A DNA stretch of 64,000 nucleotides from contig CAVYJC010000007.1 of the NCBI GenBank assembly GCA_963768715.1, positions 496,001 through 560,000 of the forward strand, given 5' to 3'. Of the stretch, positions 35,533 through 44,447 are shown in pieces. The number at the start of each line of letters is the position of its first letter. The stretch's first letter is position 1. This DNA is from DATKEJ01 sp963768715 (GTDB taxonomy: Bacteria > Bacteroidota > Rhodothermia > Rhodothermales > DATKEJ01). The notes under the pieces are model-generated. The model worked only from the letters and a program-made list of their open reading frames with translations. It made no database searches and was not told where the DNA came from. A program made the position numbers and the translations under genes.

Positions 35533-36624
35533 ATGGTAGACACCAAGAAGCAATCGTGGATCGTGTGGCCCCTGCTGCTGGCTTTCGCCGTGGTGGCTCT
35601 CGTTGGCTGCGATAGCACCGAGACGTCTCAGGGCGATTTCCAGTCGCTCGAAGCTCAGGACCTGTACAACGCTGTGACATCAGAGCTTGGCATGAGCACC
35701 CAACAACAGGGACGCTTCGAAAACGCCCTGGCGCAGCAGGATCGCCGGGGCCGGGATCCTGGATACCTGTGGATCGTCGCCGACTCGCTCGCCAACACCC
35801 TGACAGCTGACCAGATCGACAAGCTTCTGGCACGCACCGCGCCCATGGAAGGAGCCGGGGTCTTTCGAGGACTGGCGGGATTCCCAGGAGGCGGCGGCTA
35901 CTACGGCCTCGGCGGGTTCATGGGCGGATCAGGTCGTAACGGGGAGTCGCCACTCGACCAAGCGCTCGATCTGACTGAAGAACAGACGCAGGCCATCCAC
36001 GATATCCATCAGACCTTCCGGGCGGACGTCCGAGCACTTCGGGTATCGTTCCACAACGGTGAAATCACAAGGGATGAATTTCTGCGCTCGCTGATGGACC
36101 TGCACATCGCCCTGAAAGACGATGTGTACAACGTGCTGACAGACGAGCAGAAAGCAATCATTGCGGACTTCAGGAGCGGCCACGAAGCCAATTTCCTGGC
36201 GTTCCGAGATGAAGTAATCGCTGTTCGCGACGAAGTCCTCGGCCTGACCGAATCCGAAAGTGAAACGTTCAACGCTATTCTTCAGGATCATCTCGAAGCC
36301 AGAGAGGTTCTGCTTGAGCAGTTTCAGGATGGAGAAATCGACCTGACAACGCTGCAGTCCGAAATAGATGCGCTGAACCAGACGAAGGACGATGCCCTTC
36401 AGGCGCTGCTGACCGAAGATCAATACCTGGTAGTCCAGATTCATGACGCGCTTGCAGTCCGTATGGGACGACGCGGCCACCATGTCGGCCCCGGTGATCA
36501 AGGTGATCCGAACGGCCCCAATGGTCCGAACGGTCCGCATGGTCCCAATGGCGGAAATGGAGGCAATGGCGGCAATGGCGGCAACGGCCGTAATGGCGGC
36601 AACGGCTCAAACGGACGTGGATAG
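35533..36624 (+). CDS. Spy-like lipoprotein with collagen-like Gly/Asn repeat tail
   Basis: Lipoprotein signal LLLAFAVVALVGC with cysteine at residue 26. The middle of the 363-aa protein contains repeated helical LTEEQTQAIHDIHQTFRAD, LTDEQKAIIADFRSGHE and LTEDQYLVVQIHDAL segments of the LTxxQ type. The C-terminal ~45 residues are low complexity, first (NGPNGP)n then (GGN)n, encoded by 9-bp repeats from 36505. This tail is probably extended and surface-exposed. Same strand and family as the preceding gene, but the terminator in between suggests its own promoter. A terminator-like hairpin follows. Confidence 0.78.
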   Translation: MVDTKKQSWIVWPLLLAFAVVALVGCDSTETSQGDFQSLEAQDLYNAVTSELGMSTQQQGRFENALAQQDRRGRDPGYLWIVADSLANTLTADQIDKLLARTAPMEGAGVFRGLAGFPGGGGYYGLGGFMGGSGRNGESPLDQALDLTEEQTQAIHDIHQTFRADVRALRVSFHNGEITRDEFLRSLMDLHIALKDDVYNVLTDEQKAIIADFRSGHEANFLAFRDEVIAVRDEVLGLTESESETFNAILQDHLEAREVLLEQFQDGEIDLTTLQSEIDALNQTKDDALQALLTEDQYLVVQIHDALAVRMGRRGHHVGPGDQGDPNGPNGPNGPHGPNGGNGGNGGNGGNGRNGGNGSNGRG

Positions 36625-36665
36625 GGACGGCGTCGAAGAGGCCGATCTCGACCAATTCGCAACTC

Positions 36666-36700
36666 AGGGGCTCCTGTCTGCACGGGAGCCCCTGCCTTAT
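36666..36700 (+). terminator. Rho-independent terminator after the Spy-like lipoprotein gene
   Basis: Stem AGGGGCTCC / GGAGCCCCT with 10-nt loop, then GCCTTATTTG. It lies immediately before the likely start of the metalloprotease gene. Confidence 0.8.
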
Positions 36701-38107
36701 TTGCGCCGCCGCCGGGCGGGCCGACTGCTCTATTTTTCGGCAATGTCCGCGGTGATGCTCGCCACGGCGGCGCCCCTCGCCGCTCAGACGGTCGCCGAGT
36801 ACCGTCCGGCGGAAACCGATTCCTCCTACATCTGCGTCCTCAAGAGCGAAGATGTCGACGCTTTCAGCTACATCCCTCGCAACCCCGATTCGGCGAAGCT
36901 GCAAAAGACGTCGGCGAGTATCCTCGTATCCTTCGTCAATCAACTCTCCAGCGATCCCTGGCCCCAACAAGCAAAAGACGCCGTCAGCTATGCGGCAAGC
37001 ATCTGGGCGGGAATCGTCTCGTCTCAGATTGCAATCCGTCTCGAAGCGACTTGGACCGACCTCGGCAGTTGCTCCGGCGGTCAGTTCTCGTTGGCTTCGG
37101 CAGGCCCCCAATATATCTACCGGAATTTCCGTAATGCCCCGAAGCAGGATACATGGTATCCGGACGCCCTGGCCGATGCATTGCGAGCCGTGGACAATAA
37201 CCCCGGCAAAGCCGATATCGTGGCGAAATTCAATCGTTCGTGCGGCCCATCGGGTAGCGCAAAGTGGTACTTCGGCGTCGACGGTAAACCACCCTCCGGG
37301 ACGATCGACATGGTGTCGGTTGCACTGCACGAGTTTGCACATGGTCTTGGAATATTCGGCTCGGCCGACGTGGACGACGGACAGTCGTCGAACGGAAACG
37401 AGTGCAACGGCACCAACGGCGTAGGGTGCATCGGCACGGGAGATTCGAACTCCCCCTTCTCGTACGACCGATTTACCGAAGACGGGAATGGCGTTCCGTT
37501 GTTGTCGCTTTCGAACCCTTCCGCCACCTTGGGTACCGCCCTCGAAGGTGGCCGGACCGACGGCATCTATTTCTCCGGGCCGAAGCTGACGGCAGCTGGG
37601 TTCAACAGGGCCAAGCTCTATGCACCCTCGACGTTCAATCTCGGGGCCAGCTATGCGCACGTCGACGAAAACACCTACAATCGGACGCCCGAAGCCCTGA
37701 TGACGCCCTTCCTTGCACGGGCCGAATCCATCCACGTGCCTGGCATGCTCGCTTGCGGAATCCTCGCCGACGCCGGGTGGACGATCAGTGGCGACTGCTC
37801 CCAGACTGCGACGGCGACGCAGCCGCCGGAGACGGTACCTGAAACATATTCGATTGCAGGCCCATACCCGAATCCGCTTATCGATGAGGCGACAATCGTC
37901 GTGTCGGTTCCCGCCGACCAACAAGTCAAGATCGACGTTTTCGACACGCTGGGTAGACTTGTACTGAACGTCTTCAACGGTGTCTTGGCGGCCGACCGCC
38001 GACACCTCATTCGGATAAACGCATCCGAATTTTCACCGGGCGCGTACATTGTCTCGTTCAAAGGAGATTTCGGCTCCACATCGAGAAGCATCATCGTCGC
38101 CAAGTAA
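36701..38107 (+). CDS. Secreted putative zinc metalloprotease with type IX-like sorting domain
   Basis: The zinc-binding motif HEFAHGLG (HExxHxxG, within VALHEFAHGLGIFGSADVDD) is of metzincin type; the FDxx-like Met-turn is not certain. A C-terminal sorting domain follows a QPPETVPETYSIAG linker: YPNPLIDEATIVVSV, VFDTLGRLVLNV, and GAYIVSFKGDFG. Start choice: TTG 36701 gives an N-terminus RRRRAGRLLYFSAMSAVML that makes a proper signal peptide ending AAPLAAQ; ATG 36743 leaves only a short hydrophobic stretch with no positive charge. The frame extends further upstream, but that overlaps the previous gene's repeat tail and its terminator. Confidence 0.78.
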   Translation: MRRRRAGRLLYFSAMSAVMLATAAPLAAQTVAEYRPAETDSSYICVLKSEDVDAFSYIPRNPDSAKLQKTSASILVSFVNQLSSDPWPQQAKDAVSYAASIWAGIVSSQIAIRLEATWTDLGSCSGGQFSLASAGPQYIYRNFRNAPKQDTWYPDALADALRAVDNNPGKADIVAKFNRSCGPSGSAKWYFGVDGKPPSGTIDMVSVALHEFAHGLGIFGSADVDDGQSSNGNECNGTNGVGCIGTGDSNSPFSYDRFTEDGNGVPLLSLSNPSATLGTALEGGRTDGIYFSGPKLTAAGFNRAKLYAPSTFNLGASYAHVDENTYNRTPEALMTPFLARAESIHVPGMLACGILADAGWTISGDCSQTATATQPPETVPETYSIAGPYPNPLIDEATIVVSVPADQQVKIDVFDTLGRLVLNVFNGVLAADRRHLIRINASEFSPGAYIVSFKGDFGSTSRSIIVAK

Positions 38108-38181
38108 GCCTGCCGGTTGCACTTGAAACTCTTGTAGACTCCTCAGGCAACCATCCCACCGATCCAACGAGAACCCCACCT

Positions 38182-38973
38182 ATGGATGTCCCACTGACAG
38201 ACGCTCAAGTCGCCTTCTTCGAGGAAAACGGTTATCTCCGCCTCGATCGGATCACAACTGACGAGGACGTGGCCCGTCTGCGGATCTCCTACGACCGGAT
38301 CTTCAGGGAGCGGGCAGGTCGCGACGAGGGGAATCAGTTTGATCTTGCGGGAACCAATCAGGATGATGCTGAAGAATCCCTCCCACAGATCCTCGAGCCC
38401 GCCCTGTACGCCCCGGAAATGAACGAGTCATTGCTTCTCCGAAATGCAGACCGCATTTGTAAGCAGTTGCTGGGAGAGCACGCCAATTGCGTCGTTGCGC
38501 ACGCTATTCTCAAGCCCGCCCACCACGGGGGCGAAACGCCTTGGCACCAGGATGCGGCGTATTGGGACCCGAATCTCATTTCCCCGTCAATCAGCATCTG
38601 GGTTCCGCTTCAACCCGTCGACGAGGAGAATGGGTGCATGGAGTTCGTGCCTGGCAGCCACAAACTCGATGTCGTCGCCCACCGAAGTATCGGCGACGAT
38701 CCAAGAGTCCACGGACTGGAGTTGGATCCCTCTGCGAGCCATCACATTCGCAATCCGGTATCATGCCCGCTTCCGGCGGGCGGCTGCACCATCCACGGCG
38801 GATATATGCTCCACCACGCCGGTCCGAACCATACGAACGAACCGCGCCGAGCGCTGATAATGGCTGCATGGGTCAAGGGACGACCCCGCGACAAGCCGAT
38901 TAGTTTTCCATGGCAGCAGGCCTGGAAAACCAAGTTGGGCGAAAAACAGCGTGCCCGCCAGGAGACGGGTTGA
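38182..38973 (+). CDS. Phytanoyl-CoA dioxygenase (PhyH) family protein
   Basis: Fe(II)/2-oxoglutarate-dependent oxygenase fold. The 263-aa protein shows FFEENGYLRLDRI at its start, metal ligands in ETPWHQDAAYWDP (HxD), VPLQPVDEENGCMEFVPGSH, and the distal His in GGYMLHHAGPNHTNEPRRA. This is the common bacterial PhyH pattern; substrates range from secondary metabolites to ectoine, so none is assigned. It stands alone between unrelated genes. The following 218 bp (38974-39191) contain no gene I can support. Confidence 0.88.
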   Translation: MDVPLTDAQVAFFEENGYLRLDRITTDEDVARLRISYDRIFRERAGRDEGNQFDLAGTNQDDAEESLPQILEPALYAPEMNESLLLRNADRICKQLLGEHANCVVAHAILKPAHHGGETPWHQDAAYWDPNLISPSISIWVPLQPVDEENGCMEFVPGSHKLDVVAHRSIGDDPRVHGLELDPSASHHIRNPVSCPLPAGGCTIHGGYMLHHAGPNHTNEPRRALIMAAWVKGRPRDKPISFPWQQAWKTKLGEKQRARQETG

Positions 38974-39191
38974 GTCGAGACCGATTCCTATATTCGACGA
39001 GCCCGAACCTGAGCCCTTCATCCTCGCCTTGTTTACCGCAACCATCATGGCGGTTACGGCCAACCGAGGAGGACAGATCAATCACCCGGAGATCAGGTCT
39101 TCAAGAGAAACAGACGTTCCAGCCGGGGCCGATCACCAGGACGATGACGACGATGACTGACCCCGACTGTCTTCAAACGTCTTAGAGTTGG

Positions 39192-39677
39192 CTATTCCAT
39201 CATGTGATCTGGGATGGTCCACGTACCGTCCCACTCGTTCATCGCCTTTCCGTCGGCGAACTGACTCTGCAATTTCCACGTCCCGCCGCCATTAATGCCC
39301 GCATATTTGCCGCTGCCGCCGGTAAATCCGAATTCACCCTCCGTGCCGCCGGACCACCAGAGTCGCCAGACGTCGCCGTCCGTGTCGAGGCCTTCGCAGG
39401 TTCCGGAGCCGTCGAGTTGAACGCCGTCGGGACTGACGGTAGTGAAGCCGGAACACTCCAGCGAGCCGTTTCCACCAACGACGTTGTCTTCGTTCGTCCA
39501 GCTGAATCCGCTGCTCATGGCATGGACCAGCATATTCCCATCCGGCAGATCGACCGTGGAGAGAACATTCGGCATCAGGGCATTACCGCCGTTTGTTGTG
39601 TATGACATCTGCGCGTAGGCGGTTGTCGCCATCGAGACGAGCACGCAGACACTAAGAATTTGAAGGAGGTGTTTCAT
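39192..39677 (-). CDS. Small secreted beta-barrel-like protein
   Basis: 161 aa with signal peptide MKHLLQILSVCVLVSMATT ending AYAQ. The mature part ends with GSGKYAGINGGGTWKLQSQF, a motif seen in secreted lipocalin or allene-oxide-cyclase-like barrels (GTGKYAGAxGxGT). Six glycine-rich beta hairpins can be imagined. No catalytic residues are recognised. It stands alone and convergent with the PhyH gene. Confidence 0.7.
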   Translation of the reverse strand: MKHLLQILSVCVLVSMATTAYAQMSYTTNGGNALMPNVLSTVDLPDGNMLVHAMSSGFSWTNEDNVVGGNGSLECSGFTTVSPDGVQLDGSGTCEGLDTDGDVWRLWWSGGTEGEFGFTGGSGKYAGINGGGTWKLQSQFADGKAMNEWDGTWTIPDHMME

Positions 39678-39801
39678 AGTGCTTGATGATTAGTTGGAGA
39701 CTGTTCAGTCAACATTAGCACAATCAGCCGCATATCACAAATAGGGCCCGTTCGGGTCCCCGCTTCACGGCCGACACCACGACACGGATTGAGTCAATAC
39801 A

Positions 39802-40527
39802 TCAGTGTCCCAACTGCCCCATCCGGCGCATTATCGATCGTGCGAGGCGATTCATGCGTTCCGGTCTTCGACGTCGGGGATCGGGCAGGCAGGCTGCCAG
39901 GCGGGCGGCCTGTTCACGGGTCAGGTGTGAAGCCGACTGTCGATAGTGATACCTAGCCGCGGCCTCTGCTCCGTATATGCCTGGACCCCATTCAACGACA
40001 TTCAGGTAAAGCTCAAGAATCCGCTTCTTCGTCAGAATGAAATCTGTCAGATAGGCCAAGGGTAGCTCGAGTGCTTTTCGCAGATAGCTGCTGTGGGTGG
40101 TCAGAAACAGATTCTTCGCTAACTGCTGCGTTATCGTCGACCCGCCGCGCACACGGCCGCTCGTCTGGCGCTCCTCGATGGCATCCTCGACGGCATCCCA
40201 ATCGACCCCGTGATGTTGGTAGAATCTGCCGTCCTCTGCAGCTACAACGGCCCACTGGAGATCCGAATCGATACTGCTGAGCGGTAGAAATGTCTGTCGC
40301 TTCGAGTACGTATGGTCGCTGAACCACGACTCGATTCTTCGCTGGATTTGAACGCCGGTCGTGGGCGGATCGACCCAGGTCATCAGCACGAGGAGGAGCG
40401 TGCAGACGGCATAGTATCCAACGACGACGGCAACGATCCCGCGCAGAATTCGAACAGGCAGACTTCGACGCTTCCCGGTGTTCGGTCGGGAAGACCCCAT
40501 GTCGACGTTTGGATTTCCGTGTTCCAT
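39802..40527 (-). CDS. mtgA: Monofunctional peptidoglycan glycosyltransferase MtgA
   Basis: GT51 enzyme that polymerises lipid II into glycan strands at the inner membrane. One N-terminal helix (VRILRGIVAVVVGYYAVC) precedes the domain. Motifs: AAEDGRFYQHHGVDWDAV with catalytic Glu, RGGSTITQQLAKNLFL, RKALELPLAYL and LELYLNVVEWGPGIYGAEAA. The 241-aa length fits MtgA without a transpeptidase domain. ATG 40500 is an alternative start. Confidence 0.93.
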   Translation of the reverse strand: MEHGNPNVDMGSSRPNTGKRRSLPVRILRGIVAVVVGYYAVCTLLLVLMTWVDPPTTGVQIQRRIESWFSDHTYSKRQTFLPLSSIDSDLQWAVVAAEDGRFYQHHGVDWDAVEDAIEERQTSGRVRGGSTITQQLAKNLFLTTHSSYLRKALELPLAYLTDFILTKKRILELYLNVVEWGPGIYGAEAAARYHYRQSASHLTREQAARLAACLPDPRRRRPERMNRLARSIMRRMGQLGH

Positions 40528-40642
40528 TCCAATTCAGGGCGAGTCGGCTCGATCGTTGAGCCCCTTGATGGCGATGATCCGAGAATACTGCATGCCACCG
40601 TGTTCTGCACGGAGTGCGCGACTGCCACGGCGATCCAGCGTC

Positions 40643-40849
40643 CTAGCGCGAGCGCCGGCTTCGCCTTTTTCGAAGGAGTGCGTCGACGCTGAATCGGCCC
40701 GCGCCGACGATGAGATACATCAGAACCACCACGCCGAAAAAGATCGCCTTCTCTTTGTGGCCGAACGACTCGCCGGCATTCCGGATGACCGCCGCAGTAA
40801 ACATCGGTAACTTGTTCGCATCCGAAACATGGTGTCCGATAATGCACAA
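40643..40849 (-). pseudogene. Remnant of a DoxX-family membrane protein
   Basis: The frame ends GESFGHKEKAIFFGVV, VLMYLIVGAGRFSVDALLRK, which resembles only the last helix and C-terminus of DoxX proteins; the first three helices are missing. The region upstream on this strand runs into the start of the ABC permease gene. Likely a truncated relic left by a rearrangement. Confidence 0.45.
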
Positions 40850-40948
40850 ACGGCGGGCACATTCGTCGCTGCGGACAGTCTGGCAAGGAGCTACGGCACA
40901 GTCCTTGTTCTTACCTCATTGCCGAAACGGGAGCTCAACATATCCACC

Positions 40949-43358
40949 ATGCTGCAGAGTTACATCAGAATCGCCTGGCGCAATCTTTACCGCTACCCCG
41001 GATACTCATTCATCACGGTCGTGGGCCTCGGCATAGGCATCGCCGGATGTCTGTTCGTGCTCCTCTATTTGCAGGACGAATTGTCCTTCGACCGCTTCAA
41101 CGAGCAGTCCGATCGAACCTATCGTGTGGTCGAGGTGCGGCCGACGCCGGATCAGGGTGATCAGCGCTTCGCCTATACTGCGGGCATTCTGGCTCCGACG
41201 CTGGTCGCCGAAGTTCCCGAGGTGGATAAGTCGATCCGGTTGATCGGGAGTTACGGGGTCGGTCGACGGACGGTCTCGCACGGGGACCGTCGATTCTACG
41301 AGGGCGAATATCTCTTTGCCGAGCCAGGCATCTTTGACGTGTTCGACCTGGATCTGATCGACGGAAACCCCGAATCGGCCCTGTCCGCACCGAGTACCGT
41401 AGTGCTGACGCGATCCTCCGCCAAGAAGTATTTCGGATCGGTCGATCCGGTCGGGAAGACCTTATCGATGGAGCAGTTCGGAGACTTTGCCGTCACGGGC
41501 GTGATCGACGACCCGCCCACCAATTCTCACCTGCATTTCAGCATGCTGATCTCGTACGCGACCACGCAGATGAATGATGACTGGGTCAGGTGGTTGAACA
41601 GTTGGGACAACACAGCATTCATCGTGTATGCAGTGCTCCGGAGGGATGCCGACCCGACGCAAGCGGATCAAAAGATCGCCGCAATGCTTCAGAGCCACCT
41701 GGGAAGCGAGCCCGGGGTGCGAGCCGCATATCTGCAGCCGGTTGCCGACATCCATTTCGGATCGGGCTCAATCGGAGACGAGCGCAATGCGCACGAAGGC
41801 GATCCGCGGTACATCTATATCTTCTCCGCTATCGGCGTCTTCCTGATACTTATCGCCAGCATCAACTACATGAACATGACGACCGCGCGCTCGATGCGCC
41901 GCGCCCGCGAGATAGGGATGCGGAAGGTATCGGGTGGACATCGCGGACAGCTCGTACGCCAGTTCTTGTGCGAATCGCTCCTGACGACCATCTTCGCCAT
42001 TCTCATCGCTCTGGTTCTCGTCAGTATCGGGCTGCCATGGTTCAACGAGATTGCCGGCAAGAGCCTGGCCCCGTCGTCGATTCTGGACGGACGGTTCGTC
42101 GCAGGGCTCGTCGTACTCGCCCTCACAGTCGGTCTTGTAGCGGGGAGCTATCCCGCCCTGTTCCTGTCCCGATTCAAGCCGGCTCAAATCCTTTCTGGAA
42201 ACGCCGAACGAACCGGGGGCGCCGCAAGATTGCGACGTGCGCTTGTCATCGCACAGTTCGCACTCTCCGTGATAATGATCGTCGCAACGACCGTCGTATA
42301 TCGTCAGATGCAGTTCGTGCAGACGGCGCCTCTGGGATTCAACAGTGACCGGCTGGTGGTCGTCGACATCAACAACGGAGACGTTCGGCGCGACTGGCAT
42401 ACGGTCAGGTCCGAATTCGCAAAAGTCCCGATGGTACAGAGCGTTTCGACATCATCCCGTGTGCCTGGAGACTGGAAAGGAATTGCCGAAGTTGAGGTCC
42501 GTCCCGAAGGCGCCTCCGATAACGGCCTCATGACCATGCATTACATCGGAATCGACGATGCATTCCTTTCAACGTTCGATATTCACCTTCTTCAGGGCCG
42601 TGACTTTTCACCGGCCCACAGCGACTCGACGAGCCTGCTGCTGAATGAGACCGCGGCGAAAATGCTCGGCATCTCGAACGTTGCCAATCAGAGCTGTCGA
42701 GATCCCCGAGGTCGGCTTCAAAGGAGACGTGATCGGAATCGTCAAGGATTTCAACTTCAAGTCGCTCCATCAGAAGATCGGCCCCCTGGTCCTCGGGTAC
42801 TGGTCCAATCCGGTGACCGCTATAGACTATTTCACGGCGCGCGTCTCATCCGACAATCTGCCGTCGATCATTGGCGGCCTTCGAGAGGTCGGCGAACGGT
42901 TCGACCCGTCGCATCCGTTCGAATACAACGTTTTGGATCAGCGTCTGCAGGACTTCTACGCGGCGGACCGCAGGGCAGGAAGGCTATTCGGGTTGGCGGC
43001 TGCTCTGGCAATTCTTATTGCGTGCCTCGGCCTGGCCGGACTCGCAGCGTATACGGCTGAACGTCGCACAAAAGAAATTGGAATCCGGAAGGTGTTGGGT
43101 GCCACGGTCCACAACATCGTACTCCTGCTATCGATGGATTTCGTCGTCCTCGTGCTCGTCGCCTTTGTAATAGCCGGACCGCTCGCATACCTGGCGATGG
43201 ATCGCTGGCTCGACGCCTTCGCATATCGGACCGAGTTATCCATACCGACCTTCGTTCTGAGCGGAGCCGTTGCCCTCCTTGTCGCTATTCTGACCGTGAG
43301 CATCCAGGCAATCAGAAGTGCCATTGCCGATCCGGTTCGATCGCTACGATATGAATAA
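40949..43358 (+). CDS. FtsX/MacB-type ABC transporter permease with apparent frameshift
   Basis: Large bacteroidete-style permease (about 800 aa) with the layout TM1, a periplasmic MacB-PCD domain, three TMs, a second periplasmic domain and three more TMs. Seen: RIAWRNLYRYPGYSFITVVG at the start, ARSMRRAREIGMRKVSGGHR in the middle, and RTKEIGIRKVLGATVHNIV, SAIADPVRSLRYE at the end. Near 42670-42695 the frame shifts: the first frame ends ISNVANQ, and the next resumes with AVEIPEVGFKGDVIGIVKD. The span is one base over a multiple of three. Both halves are well conserved, so a sequence error or recent break is likely. No ATPase gene is adjacent. Confidence 0.85.
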
Positions 43359-43380
43359 ACCGGCGGCGGGGTTTTTTTGA

Positions 43381-44328
43381 TCAGGACGCGTTCCCTTGGG
43401 TCGGGCCAGGCCCCGCCGGTTCAATATGGACAAGCACATCCAGGATCGGAAGATCCGACGTCATAAGGCGATCCTTCACGATGTGGGCAATGGCGTGGCC
43501 GTCCTGTACGGAGAGGGAGCCGTCTACTTCCACATGGATATCGACGAGATAGGACAGCCCGCTGCCGCGAACCCAAAGCACGTCGATACCTTCCACCTCG
43601 GGGATCGAGATCACGATCTTGCGTATCGCCTCGCGTGTCGATCGGGGCGCTGAAACGTCCAGGATATCCTGCAGGGAGACCTTCAGGAGCCGGAAACCGT
43701 TGAAGCCGATAATCCCGCAGGCTACCAGCGCGGCCCAGTCGTCCGCGCTTTCGTAGCCCTCGCCCATGATGAGTGCCACGGCGATCCCGACAAAGGCCGC
43801 CAAAGAGGTCAGCGCATCCGATCGATGGTGCCATGCGTCCGTCACGACCGCACGACTTCCGATCTCACTTCCCTCCATTTGGAATTTGCGAAACATGAGC
43901 TCCTTCACGATGACGACCCCAACCAGAATGACCAGCGTAAATGGAGCCGGAAGGTACTGGGGCGTGAGAACTTCGCGAATGGCGCTGATCGCGATGCCGA
44001 CCGAGGCAATGAGCAGGACGATCGCAACAGCGAGTGCCGCCAGAGGCTCGGCTTTACCGAGACCGTAAGGGAAACGGTCGGTTCGCGGTGCGGTGCTGAT
44101 GATGAGGCCACCCAGGACGAGCAGCGCACTGAAAATGTCGAGAAGTGACTCTACGCCGTCGGCTACCAGCGCGTACGAGTTGCCCAGCAGCCCCCCGGCA
44201 ATTTTCACAGTCGCCAGAACTGCGCTTATGACTACGCCGATCAGCGTGACGCGCACTCCCTTTGCAACCTTGTCACGGATAAACTGGGGCGGCTCGGTAA
44301 GTGGGGATTTGACGTGCGGCGATGCCAT
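43381..44328 (-). CDS. Cation diffusion facilitator (CDF) metal efflux transporter
   Basis: 315 aa with six membrane helices and a C-terminal cytoplasmic domain. The transport site is formed by ADGVESLLD (TM2) and DAWHHRSDAL (TM5); the TM2 histidine found in zinc transporters is Glu here, which may shift selectivity to other divalent metals such as Mn or Fe (inference). FRFPYGLGKAEPLAAL-type loop is present as RFPYGLGKAEP. Convergent with the ABC permease; the AAACC...GGTTT arms at 43357-43376 may act as a weak two-way terminator. Confidence 0.9.
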   Translation of the reverse strand: MASPHVKSPLTEPPQFIRDKVAKGVRVTLIGVVISAVLATVKIAGGLLGNSYALVADGVESLLDIFSALLVLGGLIISTAPRTDRFPYGLGKAEPLAALAVAIVLLIASVGIAISAIREVLTPQYLPAPFTLVILVGVVIVKELMFRKFQMEGSEIGSRAVVTDAWHHRSDALTSLAAFVGIAVALIMGEGYESADDWAALVACGIIGFNGFRLLKVSLQDILDVSAPRSTREAIRKIVISIPEVEGIDVLWVRGSGLSYLVDIHVEVDGSLSVQDGHAIAHIVKDRLMTSDLPILDVLVHIEPAGPGPTQGNAS

Positions 44329-44353
44329 GCTCGAAGTTAGGGATCACGTCGGA

Positions 44354-44434
44354 ATGGAGAATGGAGAATGGAGGACCTGTCCGACGAAGCCCAAACGAAG
44401 CGAGGGCGAAGGCGGATGGAGGATGGAGGATGGA
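44354..44434. repeat. Two heptad blocks (ATGGAGA and GGATGGA types)
   Basis: ATGGAGA, ATGGAGA, ATGGAGG at 44354-44374, and GGATGGA three times at 44414-44434. They lie 14-94 bp downstream of the serine hydrolase stop codon and between two minus-strand genes. Confidence 0.7.
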
Positions 44435-44447
44435 GAGAACCGGAAAC

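Noticed and set aside
36275..38005. 576-aa open frame on the minus strand opposite the metalloprotease
   Set aside because: Composition is Arg/Gly-rich, there is no recognisable motif, and it lies antisense to a gene with signal peptide, HExxH motif and sorting domain. High GC creates such long shadow frames.
38974..39191. Small ORFs between the PhyH and secreted-barrel genes
   Set aside because: Short frames with no ribosome site, no motif and poor codon pattern; one ends in a run of Asp from a GAC/GAT repeat.
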